NCBI RefSeq assembly: GCF_026151205.1
Contig: NC_087081.1
Span: forward strand, 6,815,246-6,879,245
DNA: 64,000 bases
From: Bolinopsis microptera
Lineage: Eukaryota; Ctenophora; Tentaculata; Lobata; Bolinopsidae
Direction of reading: 5' to 3'
Shown one piece after another: positions 11,006 through 22,980 of the stretch (its first letter is position 1; the number at the start of each line of letters is the position of its first letter). The notes beneath the pieces are model-generated. The model had not been told where the DNA came from and made no database searches. It worked only from the letters and a program-made list of their open reading frames with translations. The position numbers were made by a program, and so were the translations under genes.

Positions 11006-12465
11006 TGATTTGAGATTAACTAGAACAATGCAATGATAGATTGAAAGTTGGACTGAAAAGGGCTATAATTCACCTTATCCATACTCTAAGAACTTATCGA
11101 GCCAGTGGCACATCGGAAGAGAAAATATAGCGATCAAAGCTTTCAATTTCAACGTGTGAACAAACTGAAAACAATTGCGACAGTTCTAAGGAGGCACTGA
11201 ATTTCAACAATACATCACCAAACGCAATTTACTAAAAGTGTGAACTGATAATTTGAAATGCCACATTACGAGATCTCACTTTTATAGAGCTGAGAGCTTG
11301 TCAGCTCATCACGGAACTGCGTTACTTGGTTTCCATGGAAACTACAGCAGACATTGTAAAACTGTTTCCAGAATGATACACGTGAATATTGTAGTATTGT
11401 TTGTGTAAAGTTTGTATACTTCGTAGTGATATTTTGTTGTTTTAAGATGGCTTCATATCCTTTTATTCTCGTTACTAGTGTAACCCGTGCCTTCGGCCGG
11501 GACTTTACTGTCACAGTTGCCATGTAAAAGTATACAACCGCATTATATATTTGATATCACGCATAACGCTGTCTTATGAAAGTATGAAATCTCCCTACAG
11601 TTGAAACAAAGCGGCCGCAAGAGTGAGCTCTAAGCTTATAATAATTACGTGGGGCTAAACTAATTACGGTACATGTTATCCTCCTCGTTCTCTCTCCCAT
11701 CCATTTATGTCACATTTCTGGAACAAAATCATCAATTAAACCACTTACCACCGGCCGATTTAAAAAAAATTTGCGTATGGGCTTCATCAGAGTTTTGTCG
11801 GCACTATACCGAAAAAACCAGTCCCGTAACTATTACCGTTTTTTTTGTATAACCGTTCGGAAATTACACACAGACACACAGACACACAGACACACAGACA
11901 CACACACATTCTGGTGTTATTAAGTTGATTAAATTCTGCGGAAAGTTTTCTAGTTTTGTTTGTTTGTTTCGAGTTCTAGAACATTTGTTTATTTTGCGGT
12001 TAGTAAGATTGCAAAATTTCTCCTACATTTTGAGGTTTATTATTATAAAACTTTCGTTATAAGAAATATCCTAATTGTATCAACAGCCTTTTACGACGAT
12101 AGGTAGGAGGCAAGAAAAATCATGTATCAAATAAAATAAGATGAAATAAATAGATTTAAATAAAAACAAATTGGATCAGAATATCCAAAAACAAAAATGT
12201 AACAATCCCGTCCTTCAAAACTTGAATAATAATAAATAACCGTATAAATTAAAATAATACATACTATAAAGTCACCCATGGTATGCATAATGCAGTCACC
12301 AAGAAAGTCAGTCCATACTACCCAGTAGTAACACAATCACAATTACGGCCCCATCAAATAAAATTATCAAAATCTGTCTGATAATAATCACAAAATTCTT
12401 ACTGAATCCTAAAAAAGAAAAATGCTTTAAAAAGCAACCACTAAAACCATACCACTAACACAAAC
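11006..12465. other. non-coding stretch, including 3' flank of the secreted-protein gene
   Basis: No supported exon. An 85-codon minus-strand open frame (11266-11523) has no recognisable domain. At 11489-11506 lies an imperfect hairpin with a GAA triloop on the minus strand (CCCGGCCGAAGGCACGGG). A repeat at about 11717-11909 matches 16550-16718. A TTTATT at about 12031 gives an AATAAA on the minus strand, a possible polyadenylation signal for the gene at 12466-13550. Confidence 0.5.
11717..11909 (+). repeat. dispersed repeat ending in (ACAGACAC)n microsatellite, copy 1
   Basis: Shares the order ATCAATTAAACCACTTACC, ACCGGCCGATTT, TCAGAGTTTTGTCG, an ACTATACCG block, CGGAAATTAC and an ACAGACACAC tail with the copy at 16550-16718, in the same orientation. 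The microsatellite tail suggests a LINE or SINE 3' end, or a small element, inserted twice. No coding capacity is seen. Confidence 0.65.
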
Positions 12466-13550
12466 TCATATCCTCCGACAACCGCGTCCAACAGTTGCAT
12501 GCTCGTGAATAAAAAGATCCGCCGCAAGTATTCTCAGCCTCAGTAGACTGTCCCCGATGTAGTGAAGGACTGATTTGTTATTTCTTAAATCCCCCACAGT
12601 TGAGGAGGGGTAGTAGTTAGCACATGACTTCAGGTCTCTCAGTGGAGTCCCGAGAGATGCGGCGTGGACTGCCAGATCGTTTAGGAGAGGATGTCCTGGA
12701 AACAAAATAGCGTCAAGTTTTCTATCCTAATGTTGAAGTTCTGTAGAGTGGTGGGAGTTTAAAATCTCTTTGTCGTGATAACACTTTTTGTGTCGTTTTT
12801 TTGTGTTAACCAACCAAAACGTTGGTGTTTAATGATATTCCTATAAGTCTAAATTTAGCATAAGATTCCAACACATAAACCAAAAAAATCCATAAACTGC
12901 GCTTACTTTCAAGATTTAAAAGGTTAACTTACTTAAAATTCTGTGGAAAACAAAAAAGTTCCATATACTCAATACTGTACTTACTGGTTCCTAGTGAGAT
13001 TATGTTAGTTGTAAGTTCAATAAGGTCCATCATAGTCCTGGCTTTATCTTGGAGCATTTCTTCAGATACTTCTACAGTCTGTTTTGCTTTCCTGAAATAT
13101 CAGCCGGATTAGAACAAGCACAGTACGGTTGGAAAACTCAAATAAATTAACCACTGTTTCACATTTTAATGCTGGCTAAACTATTAAACTATAATTATAA
13201 TTCTAGGATAGCCTTGTCGTCCTCGAATACTGGAAGATCTGGTGAACTCAATTAATGACTTGAATTTTTACGAAAATGCGGCCATTTCAAAATTCAAAAG
13301 CGAAAACCTTGCTTCGTGGATCATGCTATGTGAACATAAAACATGAAAATTAAAGAAGAAGTAAAAGGGAAAAAGAAACTACTCACCATGAAGCGGGGAA
13401 CCTCGAAACAACGTCCAATAATTTAGTGGAAATTTTTGTTTCCAAATTTATAATAGCTTGCAAATGCAAGTGGTTCCGATTTGAGCAAAGTCGGTTACTG
13501 GCCGCAAGTTGGAATTGGAGGATGATGAAAAAAGCAAAAATCCTAATCAT
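12466..13550 (-). CDS. small secreted helical protein of unknown family (complete, 166 aa)
   Basis: Exons 13387-13550, 12985-13091 and 12466-12695 join with exactly matching phases (2, then 1) at good sites (donors GTGAGT and GTAAGT; acceptors ATATTTCAG and TTTCCAG). The product starts with a classic signal peptide, MIRIFAFFIILQFQLAAS, with cleavage probably near residue 18. The mature chain of about 148 residues has four heptad-like amphipathic segments: about 28-52, 62-90, 93-118 and 130-156. Only three cysteines remain (22, 115, 163), and the C-terminus is Gly/Arg-rich (VGRGCRRI). No transmembrane segment or known motif is seen. Signal peptide, size and four helices resemble a four-helix-bundle cytokine or hormone in outline, but no family is recognised and the fold is inference. 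Two TATATAAG boxes lie about 105-145 bp upstream. There is no frameshift or stop, so the gene looks functional. Confidence 0.75.
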
Positions 13551-13655
13551 TTTCAGTTTGATACGAACTATTTGACGGATTGCTATCGAACTGATTTAGG
13601 TGTTTTTAAAATGATGCAAATGATCGCTACTGTCTGCATTAGCTTGCCACCCCTT

Positions 13656-13692
13656 CTTATATAGTGGCCTCAAGAGCGCCAGCTCTTATATA
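13656..13692 (-). promoter_or_regulatory. twin TATA boxes of the secreted-protein gene
   Basis: Two perfect minus-strand TATATAAG motifs (13656-13663 and 13685-13692), 29 bp apart, precede the ATG at 13550. The proximal box would put transcription start near 13625-13630 and give a 5' leader of about 75-80 bases. Twin boxes could give two start points. Confidence 0.6.
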
Positions 13693-13880
13693 ACGAAAGT
13701 GCATGATCTCAGCTTCTATTTTTAGACACTGCGCACATAGTTGAGGTGGAACGGCTGGGGACGAATCGATTGATTTCGGGGTACCATTAAGATGTATGAA
13801 GTAAGATGCGTGCTGCCATGAAACCATCTAATTCGATCAAGTGTCAATTCTGCGAAAAGAAAAGGAAGCATCATTATAAT

Positions 13881-14196
13881 TTGAGTAAAACTTTCATTCA
13901 AATTTCGGATTGTTTCTGGATAGACTCAGTGAAGACAGATTCTAATGGAAATAAATAGCTAAATAACGTATCACTATCGATATTTCTACGTCATAATCAC
14001 ATTCTCAATAAATTTATTTAATCGTACAAGTGAAAATAGTTATAAAGCTATTTCCACAACTACTAATACTATTAAACTACTATCAAACTATTTTCAAAAC
14101 TACAATTAAATACATATAGAATCTGTCTTCACTGAGTCTATTCATGATTAACAATCAGAAATTTGAATGAAAGAAACGTCAAATCATGCGACTCAA
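13881..14196. mobile_element. MITE-like foldback element
   Basis: Imperfect inverted arms of about 65-80 bp. The left arm has TTTCATTCAAATTTC, GGATTGTT and GACTCAGTGAAGACAGATTC; the right arm is its reverse complement (GAATCTGTCTTCACTGAGTC near 14118). The AT-rich spacer has no coding sequence. It lies about 330 bp upstream of the secreted-protein ATG, close to its promoter. Confidence 0.65.
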
Positions 14197-14801
14197 TAAT
14201 TATGAACAATACACGACTAAATCAGATTGAGTAAAACTGTAATACTAATACTAATGGACATATTTTTTGAGATCCGCGAGTATACTTGCAATGAAATTCT
14301 TCGACTCTAAGTTCAAAATTATAGGTACACTTTCGTCAAACCGAATCCAAACGTAGAATCAAACTAAAATTATGCTGATTTCGTTATAACTTTATGATAT
14401 AAAATATTCAGCTCTTGGTAAGTACCTCTTTTCAACTTCAAGCATCGATCACATTCTGTGAAATCTTATTATGTTTTGCAAACAAGGGCTTTGTTGTGGT
14501 AATATGTTGGAGAATACTTGCTTCATAAAATTAATATTTTAACACTTGGTACCACACACCAACATATCATACCTTATTTCTTAGCATATATGACCTGCCT
14601 TAGGTCACTGTTCTTAATTATATGTCAAGGAGTTGGGAGTGAACAAATTTAATGAACAGATTTAGCGATATAATTATAAACACTTAGAATATGTTTTTGT
14701 CGACATTTTATTATTTTTGGAAAATTAATAAAACTTAAATAATAGTAATATTTTTTCGCTCTTATGAGTTAGTCGATCATATTCATATTATTTGATAGTT
14801 T

Positions 14802-15107
14802 GGGACGAAGTGTGAGTCTCCACTCAGTTTTTAAAACAAATAGTTGTCGACGTTTCAGCAGAATCGGCACACGCCTTATTGTCATGGAAGAGACGTTACA
14901 ATAACTTCTTACATAACAACAAAATCATCCATGCTGAATAATTCGTTCGTAGGAACCGAGGCTTTTCTTGATCCTCTTATAAATAATAAATTCATTTTTC
15001 TAATCAAAAATTGTATATCGCACCTATGTCATCCATGACTAAGGCGTGTTCCGAAATGTCGACAACTATTTGTTTTAAACACTAAGTGCAGACTCTCACT
15101 TCGTCCC
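14802..15107. mobile_element. MITE, 306 bp, with long terminal inverted repeats
   Basis: Begins GGGACGAAGTGTGAGTCT and ends AGACTCTCACTTCGTCCC. The inverted arms run about 70-78 bp with a few mismatches and include AAAACAAATAGTTGTCGAC and CACGCCTTA. The open frame inside is a by-product of the arms. No clear target duplication is visible. Stretches on either side (14200-14800, 15108-16170) are AT-rich with no gene seen. Confidence 0.75.
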
Positions 15108-16173
15108 CTATAAAATTAAAACTTAAATAAATGGCCGGAAAAGTTGCTTAAAATAATAAGATAATGTACGACAATTATGTATTATACTATTCGACTTCGA
15201 CTTATACTTATAGCTGGAACTCTTCATCCTCTTCGTTTTTGTAAATTTCGATATCACCAAAAATAGAAACGGACCCCAAAATAGAATCCAAGCTTCTCAT
15301 CCTTGATTAAAATTTTCCACTTACTTTTAGTTTTTACCGGGTTTGAGGTTGAAAATACTTGTGGTTTAAAAAAGTAGACTTGTATACTCTTTTAGATCCT
15401 GTTTCCATAATTTTGTGGTAAAATATCAAATTTTTGTTTTTGAAAATATTTTTTTCTGTGCAAAAATAGTAAGCTTGTTTCTTTTTTTAGAATTTTCAAA
15501 TTTGTTAGGTCAGATTAAGGATGAAATAAGCGACTACATGAATAGTCCGTCCCTTTGAGTAGGGTCATATGTCGCACCCAATATAAAAATGTATTCTGAA
15601 AGAGATTGTTCATGGAGGATGTGTGACCTTGTAAATTCCAGTAAATCATAAAGTTTTAACTTTAAAACTTTTTGTCGCCCAAGCTATTTCTGCCGGATGA
15701 AGCGATCTTCTCACCTAATTTAAAATGTCAAACTACTCAAGACTTAGCCAAGCCCCAAAATTTCTGAAAATATTGCAGATGAAATCACATACGATTTGCA
15801 GGAAAGGGTGGTCAACAAGTAGTTGTATTAGCTATTTTAGGGTTTAATTCCTGCAAAGTATGCACATTTAGTGACTTGATCATTTTTTCTTGCGACTAAA
15901 TCACAAACTTAGGTTTATGATTTGATGAAATTATTACTTTAAACCATCAAACTATGTTAGGAATTAAATTATGAAATATTTACAGCAAAAACCAAATCTT
16001 TGATCACGGCCATTTTTACTTTGATATCACTTTGGCATCAGTTAGAGTGAAATGCTTTAACCTATCAAAGTCGAGATCGCACAAAACGAGGAATTTTTTA
16101 TTTTTACTTTAATATGAGGGATATCTCACATCTCTTGTATAATCTAGGAGTAATAAAAACGGGAAACACTTAC

Positions 16174-16241
16174 CTGGTAAAAATGGCGGCAGCTGATCTT
16201 GAACCGTGATATGGGAACAGCAGGAGGTTCTTGGATCTCAT
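16174..16241 (-). CDS. possible first coding exon of an unknown minus-strand gene
   Basis: On the minus strand an ATG at 16241 opens 22 codons (MRSKNLLLFPYHGSRSAAAI...) that end at a perfect donor, CCAG|GTAAGTGTT, in phase 2. There is no obvious signal peptide or motif, and the next exon was not found. It abuts the 47-bp minisatellite, and the plus strand here may belong to the large plus-strand gene. The strong donor is the main support. Confidence 0.25.
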
Positions 16242-16551
16242 GGGTCTACCCCTTCCAGAGGTCTCATTCAAGGTAAGGGGTTTAATATGGGTTTACCCCT
16301 TCCAGAGGTCTCATTCAAGGTAAGGGATTTAATATGGGTCTACCCCTTCCAGAGGTCTCATTCAAGGTAATGGGTTTAATATGGGTTTACCCCTTCCAGA
16401 GGTCTAATTCAAGGTAAGGGGTTTAATAAGGGTATACCCCTTCCAGAGGTCTCATTCAAGGTAAGGGGTTTAATAAGGGTTTACCCCTTCCAGAGGTCTC
16501 ATTCAAGGTAAGGGGTTTCAATAAGGGTTTACCCCTTCCAGAGGTCTCATA
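16240..16551 (+). repeat. 47-bp minisatellite carrying acceptor, microexon-like and donor motifs
   Basis: Nearly seven copies of a 47-bp unit (one with an extra base). Each full unit on the plus strand contains TTTACCCCTTCCAG (acceptor-like), then AGGTCTCATTCAAG (14 bases), then GTAAGG (donor-like), then an AT-rich TTTAATA spacer. Mutations between units mostly avoid these motifs. The array lies upstream of, and on the same strand as, the exon at 17085. Confidence 0.8.
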
Positions 16552-16718
16552 CAAAACCATCAATTAAACCACTTACCACCGGCCGATTTTTAACAACCTT
16601 AATTATTTGGCTTCGTCAGAGTTTTGTCGAAACTATACCGGAAGAACCTGTTTCATAACTCTTACTGTTTTCTTGATTAAACCGCTCGGAAATTACCCAC
16701 AGACAGACAGACACACGT
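16550..16718 (+). repeat. dispersed repeat with ACAGACAGACAC tail, copy 2
   Basis: Same block order and orientation as 11717-11909, ending in an ACAGACAGACAGACAC run. It starts exactly where the 47-bp minisatellite breaks off, so it probably inserted into the array or ended its growth. Confidence 0.65.
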
Positions 16719-17084
16719 CTTGAGATTATTAGTATTGATATGTGTACGCCACAATATTACCCGTCATAAATAAACTAAGGTAGTCTGGGTAGCCACTGTG
16801 AGGAGGTTTATATACCCAATAATAAGCCTTAACAGTTAACAACTGTTGTGAAGTTCAGGCGACTATTAGCACGTACCACGTCATGTTGTGTAACATAGGA
16901 AACTGAGGTAAGGGACGCGACTGCAGGACTGATTTTTGGCCTGGACCTGGGCTGGGACTAAAAAGAGGTACTGTGTGCTATAGTACTCGTTGTCTATAAG
17001 TTTACAGTTTAGAGATGATTTACCATCTTGAAACTGTGAGCGTTTTTTGGTCACCGAAAACAACTCCTAAAACGTTTGGTTCAG

Positions 17085-19441
17085 GTCAAGTACCGCATCA
17101 GAAGTGTCGGAGTATTTCAGTGCAAACGACTGGACACCAGATCCTAACAGAAAGACTGTTTCTTGGGATGAAGTTAACTTTGAGAAGGTCAGAAATCTGC
17201 TTCTTTTGAAAAATTTTATTTCATATTCCTTACTTCATTTCAGCTTTCAAAATGAAAAATACTTGTTTGTTGTTTCGATAATATTTTGATAATTGAAAGA
17301 AGTTTCATCGAATACTTTACAGGTTAGAGTTTTTAATGGTTCAGGAGACCAAGTCAATCTTGTTAAAGTGGTTCCAAGTCCGCCACCTCGGTCCGTTAAG
17401 AAGGTGCCACCTCGCCCAAAACCTGAGCTCCAGAAACAGATCAGGTAGAAGTTCACAAAATAGTTTCTAAATCAGCCCTGTTGTGACCACAAAGACACCC
17501 AGTACTCTACTATCCTTATTTTACATTATCTTTGTGATATTTTAAGATACGGTCCGGTTCTCATTGTTGTTAAGATATTCTGACGAATTTTATTTTCAGA
17601 GGATTTACAAAATTACCCTTAAAGACAATTGAACGTAGAAAAAATTCGAAAAAGAAATGTCCACCAAATATTCGCAAAAAGCACACTCCAGAGAAATATT
17701 TTATCGACGAGATGAATCGTATTGATAAATTGGTAGAAAGGGAAGCTTACGGAGTGTCTAAATACAGGGTTATCCATCAAAAGACATCAAGGTTATCTCA
17801 TTTGTTTGGTTATCTGACAATTCCTTGTCTCCTGATTTATTTCTAATCACTGTTTAAACCAATAATTTCTCAAAAAGATTTGATTGCCAGCGCGCAACAG
17901 GGCATTCTTATTGCTATAAGTTAAAGATACTAAGATTATGAGCTGACTGTGATATTGTTCTATATTTCAGGTTTGATGTATCAAACTTACCATCTGAGAG
18001 TGAGATTAAGGGAGGAACACTAGATTTCAACCCAAAACTTGGGCCTCTGCTTTCAAAGTACGAGAATCTTAAAACAATTTCCCTTGAACTGCATGACCGG
18101 CACACACTGCAATGTGAGGGACTCCAGAGGACCAGTCCTGTCCAGGAGATAGCGGATGATATCTGCAAGGATTTACAGGATATGACATATGAAAATGAGA
18201 AGGTTGAAGCGAAGAGCAGTCCCCAGGAGGAGAACGATGTTGAAGTAAAGGTAAACACGGACAGTCCATATGAGGTTAAGGAAATATCGTTACAAGCTCT
18301 ACAAGAAGCCGGCATCAAGCTGATAAAAGTTGAGCCTGTGTACACCACAATCAGTGCTCTTCACCTAGGAGAACCCTCTCCGGAGACAACATACTCACCG
18401 GACACAACAGATTCTCTGGAGACAACAGATTCTCCGGATACAACATATTCTCCAGAGACAATAGACTCACTGGAGACAATAGATTCACCGTCAGATAGCG
18501 ATAGACCCTCAACTCCTACCACCACCCCACGTGTCACAGTCCCCATTGCCATGTCCTTTAATAGTGAGGACACTGATATGTTCGAAGGAAAGACAGTATC
18601 GTTCAGGGACACTACTGGTAAGGGCGAACTTCACTCAGTATTCTGCTATTCCGGGTCGGAGGAGTCCCTTGCTTTTGATGCTTCCACTGTTATAACGCTG
18701 CCGAGAGAAGTTGACGAGCTCTCTGATATTGAAATAGATTTACCTGACTCAGAGGTTAGGAATACTGGCTCAGAGAATATAAATCCTGTTTTGGTAATGA
18801 CTTCTGAAGATGTGATGCTGCAGCTGGAAAAGGATTTTGTGAACATTGGAGACACTATGGAGTTTCTATTAGACTCAGCTCCTAAATATAACGCTCTACC
18901 TAGAAGGATTCGTCAGGACTCTTTATCACAAACTAGAGAAGATATAGTATCACTTACTAGAACCTGTGAGATAACAGGTAGTGTCGAGATTCTTGGCAAT
19001 GTTTCAGAAGAAAAATCATCGGTTACAGCAGAAGATCTACTGGTTCAAGAGGAGAAATTAGGTGTTTTGAGTCATGAAATATCCGAGAAAAGATCGCCAG
19101 TAAATGTGTCGCCAGTCAAGGAATCTTCAGGTGAATCTTTGCTGGAATTTTCAGCTGCCGTAGATAGTGCTGCGATAAACTTTACAGAACTAGACTTACC
19201 CCTAATTGAAAAAGATACGTCAGAAAAAATATCCGATGCAATTGTAACCAAAGAAACTTGGCCGATCCATCCTGCTAGTGCAAATGTAAATCCTGCTGTT
19301 TCCAGAATAATTCACGATTCTTCTCATTCTGAATCTGATGGTTTTAACTTTGTGGAAGATAGTAGTCAACAAGATACTAAGTCAGAAATGGACGGTTTAG
19401 AAGAGGGGAAGGAAGATGGTCTATCAGAATCAGCAACTGAT
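17085..19441 (+). CDS. 5' exons of a large, acidic, disordered protein with SH3-type proline motifs
   Basis: Four exons join in phase: 17085-17187 (donor GTCAGA), 17323-17444 (acceptor TTTACAG, donor GTAGAA), 17600-17791 (acceptor TTTTCAG, donor GTTATC) and 17971-19441 (acceptor TATATTTCAG, donor GTAAGT). Exon 1 encodes EYFSANDWTPDPNRKTVSWD. Exon 2 is proline-rich (VVPSPPPRSVKKVPPRPKPE), with PxxP motifs that could bind SH3 domains. Exon 3 is strongly basic, then amphipathic. Exon 4 encodes 490 residues rich in Asp, Glu, Ser and Thr, mostly disordered, and includes a six-residue tandem repeat (see 18388-18492). I do not recognise the family; a cytoplasmic or cytoskeletal scaffold is the simplest guess. 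Earlier exons were not found: exon 1 starts in phase 2 and has a weak pyrimidine tract. Exon 4 ends in phase 0, as needed by the exon at 35905. Confidence 0.7.
18388..18492 (+). repeat. coding 18-bp repeat, six-residue Ser-Pro-Glu-Thr units
   Basis: Within the long exon about six tandem units follow the pattern [Y/D]-S-[P/L]-[D/E]-T-[T/I]. The first units read TTYSPDTTDSLETTDSPDTT. DNA units are near 18 bp and keep the frame, so growth or loss would change protein length without breaking it. Confidence 0.7.
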
Positions 19442-22400
19442 GTAAGTTTTCACTAAAAGCATCGTTATCAGCAATAACTTTAATTTATTTTCTCATTAAT
19501 ATGTGTCCTGGAAACATATCGACTGAAAGTTCTATTTGAAAGAAGTTGGTGCTTTTATGTTACTTTTATGAAATAGAGTTCAAGCTACGGCCGAGCGTTT
19601 AACAGAACGTTTGAGAGAATGGGCTCTTATAAATGTAAAACATCCATCATACATCATAGATTGATTTGTAAGAGATTGATTCTGTCTCATATTTTATTTG
19701 AAATACGTTTACCAGATATGTCCCTGGTTTTGAAACTTTGGCCGAATAAAATAAGTTTGGTATAAATATTTCTGTTCTGTAATTCACCTAAATGCATATT
19801 AAAATTATTCCTCGTATTGTCTGAACTCTAAACTTTAATTTCCATTTAAATATCTTAAGCAGAATTAGCTTGCCAACACTGAAATAAATCTTTATTACTA
19901 GAATATTCTTAACCGAAGATTGAAGCTGGATATGCCGGGTAAATTTTCATAGTCGGTATAAGATATTTGACTGAAAGTGAAAAACGATCCCCAGTTTGAC
20001 CTGGTACACCCTTGCGTTGAAATGATTACAGGAAGTTGACATCCAGATCCTTTCAACAAGTTGATCAACAGTAGACAGCTCCCCGGATGGTCGTGCGTTA
20101 TTTTATACACTGAGTCTGAACTGTCTGGTTAACCACAGACAATTGTGAAGGGAGTAGTGGAGTTGAGTTAATGGAGTTTACACCCCCGATGATCCTTGGG
20201 TGCTAGTTTAGTTTAAACACTATGTAGTCCAGTTTTAGTTTTATAAAGTGGTCGGTTTGCTATGTTTGATGGTTTGGTTTGCTCTGATCAGATAAGTCAA
20301 TCCCTTTAATTTTATTTCATTTTATATTTCATTTTTAAATAGATATTTTGTAAGTATACTACTTCTCACTAACTCAACGCCAGAAAACAAACTCGAAAAA
20401 ATCAGCTAAAATCAGTTGAACATGCCACTCCATGGGCATGACTAATTGCATTATTCAGATCACTTAGTGACAGTATAGCGTCTTCTTGACTACTCATATA
20501 GTACTCTGACCATTACTGGAGTGTCGGTGGAATCCAATAAACACGACACAATAAACAGTGCTTTTATTAAACATGGCAGGGTTTTAGCAGCAATATCTTG
20601 TCCAGCAAAGGTTGCCGCTTAACGTCGTGTAGTAACGTATCACCTGAAGTCAGCTTGTTCTTTGTTTCGCGCAGGGCCGTTTAGGTTTTACAGACTTAAT
20701 AGTTGTCGTCCACGTCACTTTTTACTGACAAGCAACCTAATAATAATAGCATGGCGAGTAGTCCGTGATAATAAACCTAATATAATATCTGAAACCTAAT
20801 ATAATAGCTTAGCCTTAAATAATAGCTTAATAGTCCGCGCGTTATTTTTGCACACGATGGTTGCTTCAGCACATTTTTTGATACGCCAGTACCATTCAGT
20901 TTGTAACGTCATAATGTTTTAGATGCTTGTAATTACATTCCACCGTAATGAGAATTACAATAGTGACTTTACTATAAACACAGTAGTAGCACATACCACC
21001 AAATGCCAAAGGCAAATAGGTACAAATACTATGTACAAGAGCTGACTGAGGCGGGTGAAAGGGGATGTTAGATGGTTGCTGAAAATTCCGTTAAAATGGC
21101 TGATAACCGACTAATAGCAACAGGCCTTTCCACCCATTTCGGTCAGCTCCTTGTTTTTAGGAAAATCTTAACAACTCTCTACCAGTGCTCTAAGTCTTAC
21201 AGTCGACTAAAAGTCGACGTTTACTCGTGTTTTAGCCGGCTAATAGCCATGAGTCGGCATTGTACCTATTTGTCCACCAAATACTTCTCCAAAATAAAGC
21301 TCGTTAAAACGTTTCAAATGACCTAATAGTTGCATCGTCCACGTCCTTTTTATTTAGGTTTAACTGACCTATAAGTGACCTTCAAGTTGTCCACGTTATT
21401 TTTACCCTACAGCGCCAGCCTATCTGTATCTTCTAATCTTTGACTTGTGTTGTAGAAAATGTTGTACTTGTAGATCCTTTTGTAGAACAATAATTAAGCC
21501 TGAGGTCCAAAGGTAAACGTCGATTTTTGGGGATGTGCGAATATCATTTAGTTTATAAGTTTAAATCTAATCAAATAACTCAAATTAGAATTTCAATGGA
21601 ACAAAAATTAGGAAATTAATAATAGAACTAAACTACAAATTTAATACACTCACGTTACACGATATCTACGTCATTATAAGTGCCCTTATACTTTACATGC
21701 CTTGAACTAACTATTACTAAAATTATGTTTAACCGACTCATATACTTATTATCCAACATTAATATCGAATATTGGCCTAATACCACTGGTTTGCATCACA
21801 ACCTAATGAGTAACGACCCTCTATATCCACTGGTACTTGTACAGGTCTCGGATGTGTGGCCTCGGAAGTGTGGCCTGTTTGTTGGGTATGAAGTTATACA
21901 CCATCCTTGTTATTTACTAATACTTTCTAATGGTGCGACATTTGCTCAATTTTAACTCGTTGTCAGCTTCATTTGGTGGAAACGTGGTTACTATTGTACT
22001 ACTTCTACTACTGTTTCTCGTCTACTAAATACCAGCTGAAGGTGGTAACAGCTATATTAGCTTGAGCCCCCCGGGGATGGAGTCGTTATAACTAATTTTA
22101 AATAAAAACAATTTATGCTTGTCCTACATTAGATGTCCGGCTCCTATGTTAATAAATACTAAGATGGTGAAGTATTCGGTGGTATGTGGTAACTACTACT
22201 ATTGTGTTTAGATATGAGCTATTTTATTAACTTGAGTAGCCCCGGGGGGTCGTGTCTGGTGTGGGTTCAGAGTTTTAAAAACCAACTCTACGTATAAAGT
22301 ATGAACATTGAACATCCTCTGATGGTCCGCGGGTTTTGTTTTATTAAATATCATAATGGAGAGGTTTTTAAGAGCTTGGCTGGAGCACCTGGTGCCTACC

Positions 22401-22444
22401 GAGTGCCTGGTCTCCGCTATGTTTAGCAGTTAGCACCAGTACTT
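19442..22444. other. intron of the large plus-strand gene, with a foldback region
   Basis: No further exon seen. At about 20990-21290 there are nested inverted repeats: CCACCAAATGCC / AAATAGGTACAA at 20997-21026 faces ATTGTACCTATTTGTCCACC near 21260, and GAGCTGAC...GGGTGAAAGG near 21035 faces CCTTTCCACCC...GTCAGCTC near 21125. A second GTCCACGT-type motif pair lies at about 20705 and 21335. This looks like a decayed DNA element. Confidence 0.4.
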
Positions 22445-22677
22445 ACTTACTTGATTAGGTCTCCTCAATCATTTGAGTGGCCTGCACCAATGAACTCCCG
22501 TTTGTGACGTATCATCTCCCTCCACACTCCAGAGTTTGCGGTCACTAGCCATCCCACTCGCTCCTTCTAGGTCTATGTCAGTGTTTCCTGTAAGTGTTTC
22601 TAACCCGATCGAGCCATCTTATCCTAAGTATTCTCCTCAAGCAACGCTGATGGAACACCTCAAAGCGAAGTGTAATG
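22445..22677 (-). pseudogene. LINE reverse transcriptase C-terminal remnant (minus)
   Basis: Read on the minus strand, this encodes the tail pattern of RTE/CR1-like LINE ORF2: FEVFHQRCLRRILRIRWLDR, followed by a degenerate stretch with MASDRKLWSVEGD. Stops interrupt it. It lies head to head with the plus-strand LINE fragment that starts at 22675, so two truncated copies meet back to back. Confidence 0.65.
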
Positions 22678-22980
22678 TATGGTGTTCAGGGAGGTCTCAG
22701 AATCAATGGTAAAAATAATGAGGCTATGGTCATTGGTAAAGCAACCTCTCAACGGCCATACACGAAAGAAGCCACAGTGAACATCACTGTTGAAGACACG
22801 CCAGTGCAGCAAGTTAGTGACTTTACGTACTTAGGTACAATTATTTCCAGCGACCGTGAGCTGTCAGCGAGGATTCAAAAAGCTTCCGGAGCCTTCAATC
22901 AACTGAGTAATATATGGAAAAACCGCAACATCCAGTCTTATACAAAGATCAGGATTTATAAGGCAGCGGTTTTGACAATC
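22675..22980 (+). pseudogene. LINE reverse transcriptase fragment, part 1 (interrupted)
   Basis: About 100 open codons match the region after the catalytic domain of LINE reverse transcriptases: GLRINGKNNEAMVIGKATSQ, then VQQVSDFTYLGTIISSD, then RIQKASGAFNQLSNIW and TKIRIYKAAVLTI. The element is 5'-truncated. The frame breaks at 22980 in the middle of the well-known AVLTI-LLYG junction and resumes at 25079. Confidence 0.85.

Noticed and set aside
11266-11523. 85-codon minus-strand open frame beginning MATVTVKSRPKAR
   Set aside because: Contains repeat-like sequence and a GAA hairpin; no clean splice sites, homology or codon signal.
11755-11830. Hammerhead ribozyme (CTGATGA on the minus strand)
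   Set aside because: Only the first core box is present. The GAAA box and stem II do not form, and the second repeat copy (near 16600) has CTGACGA instead.
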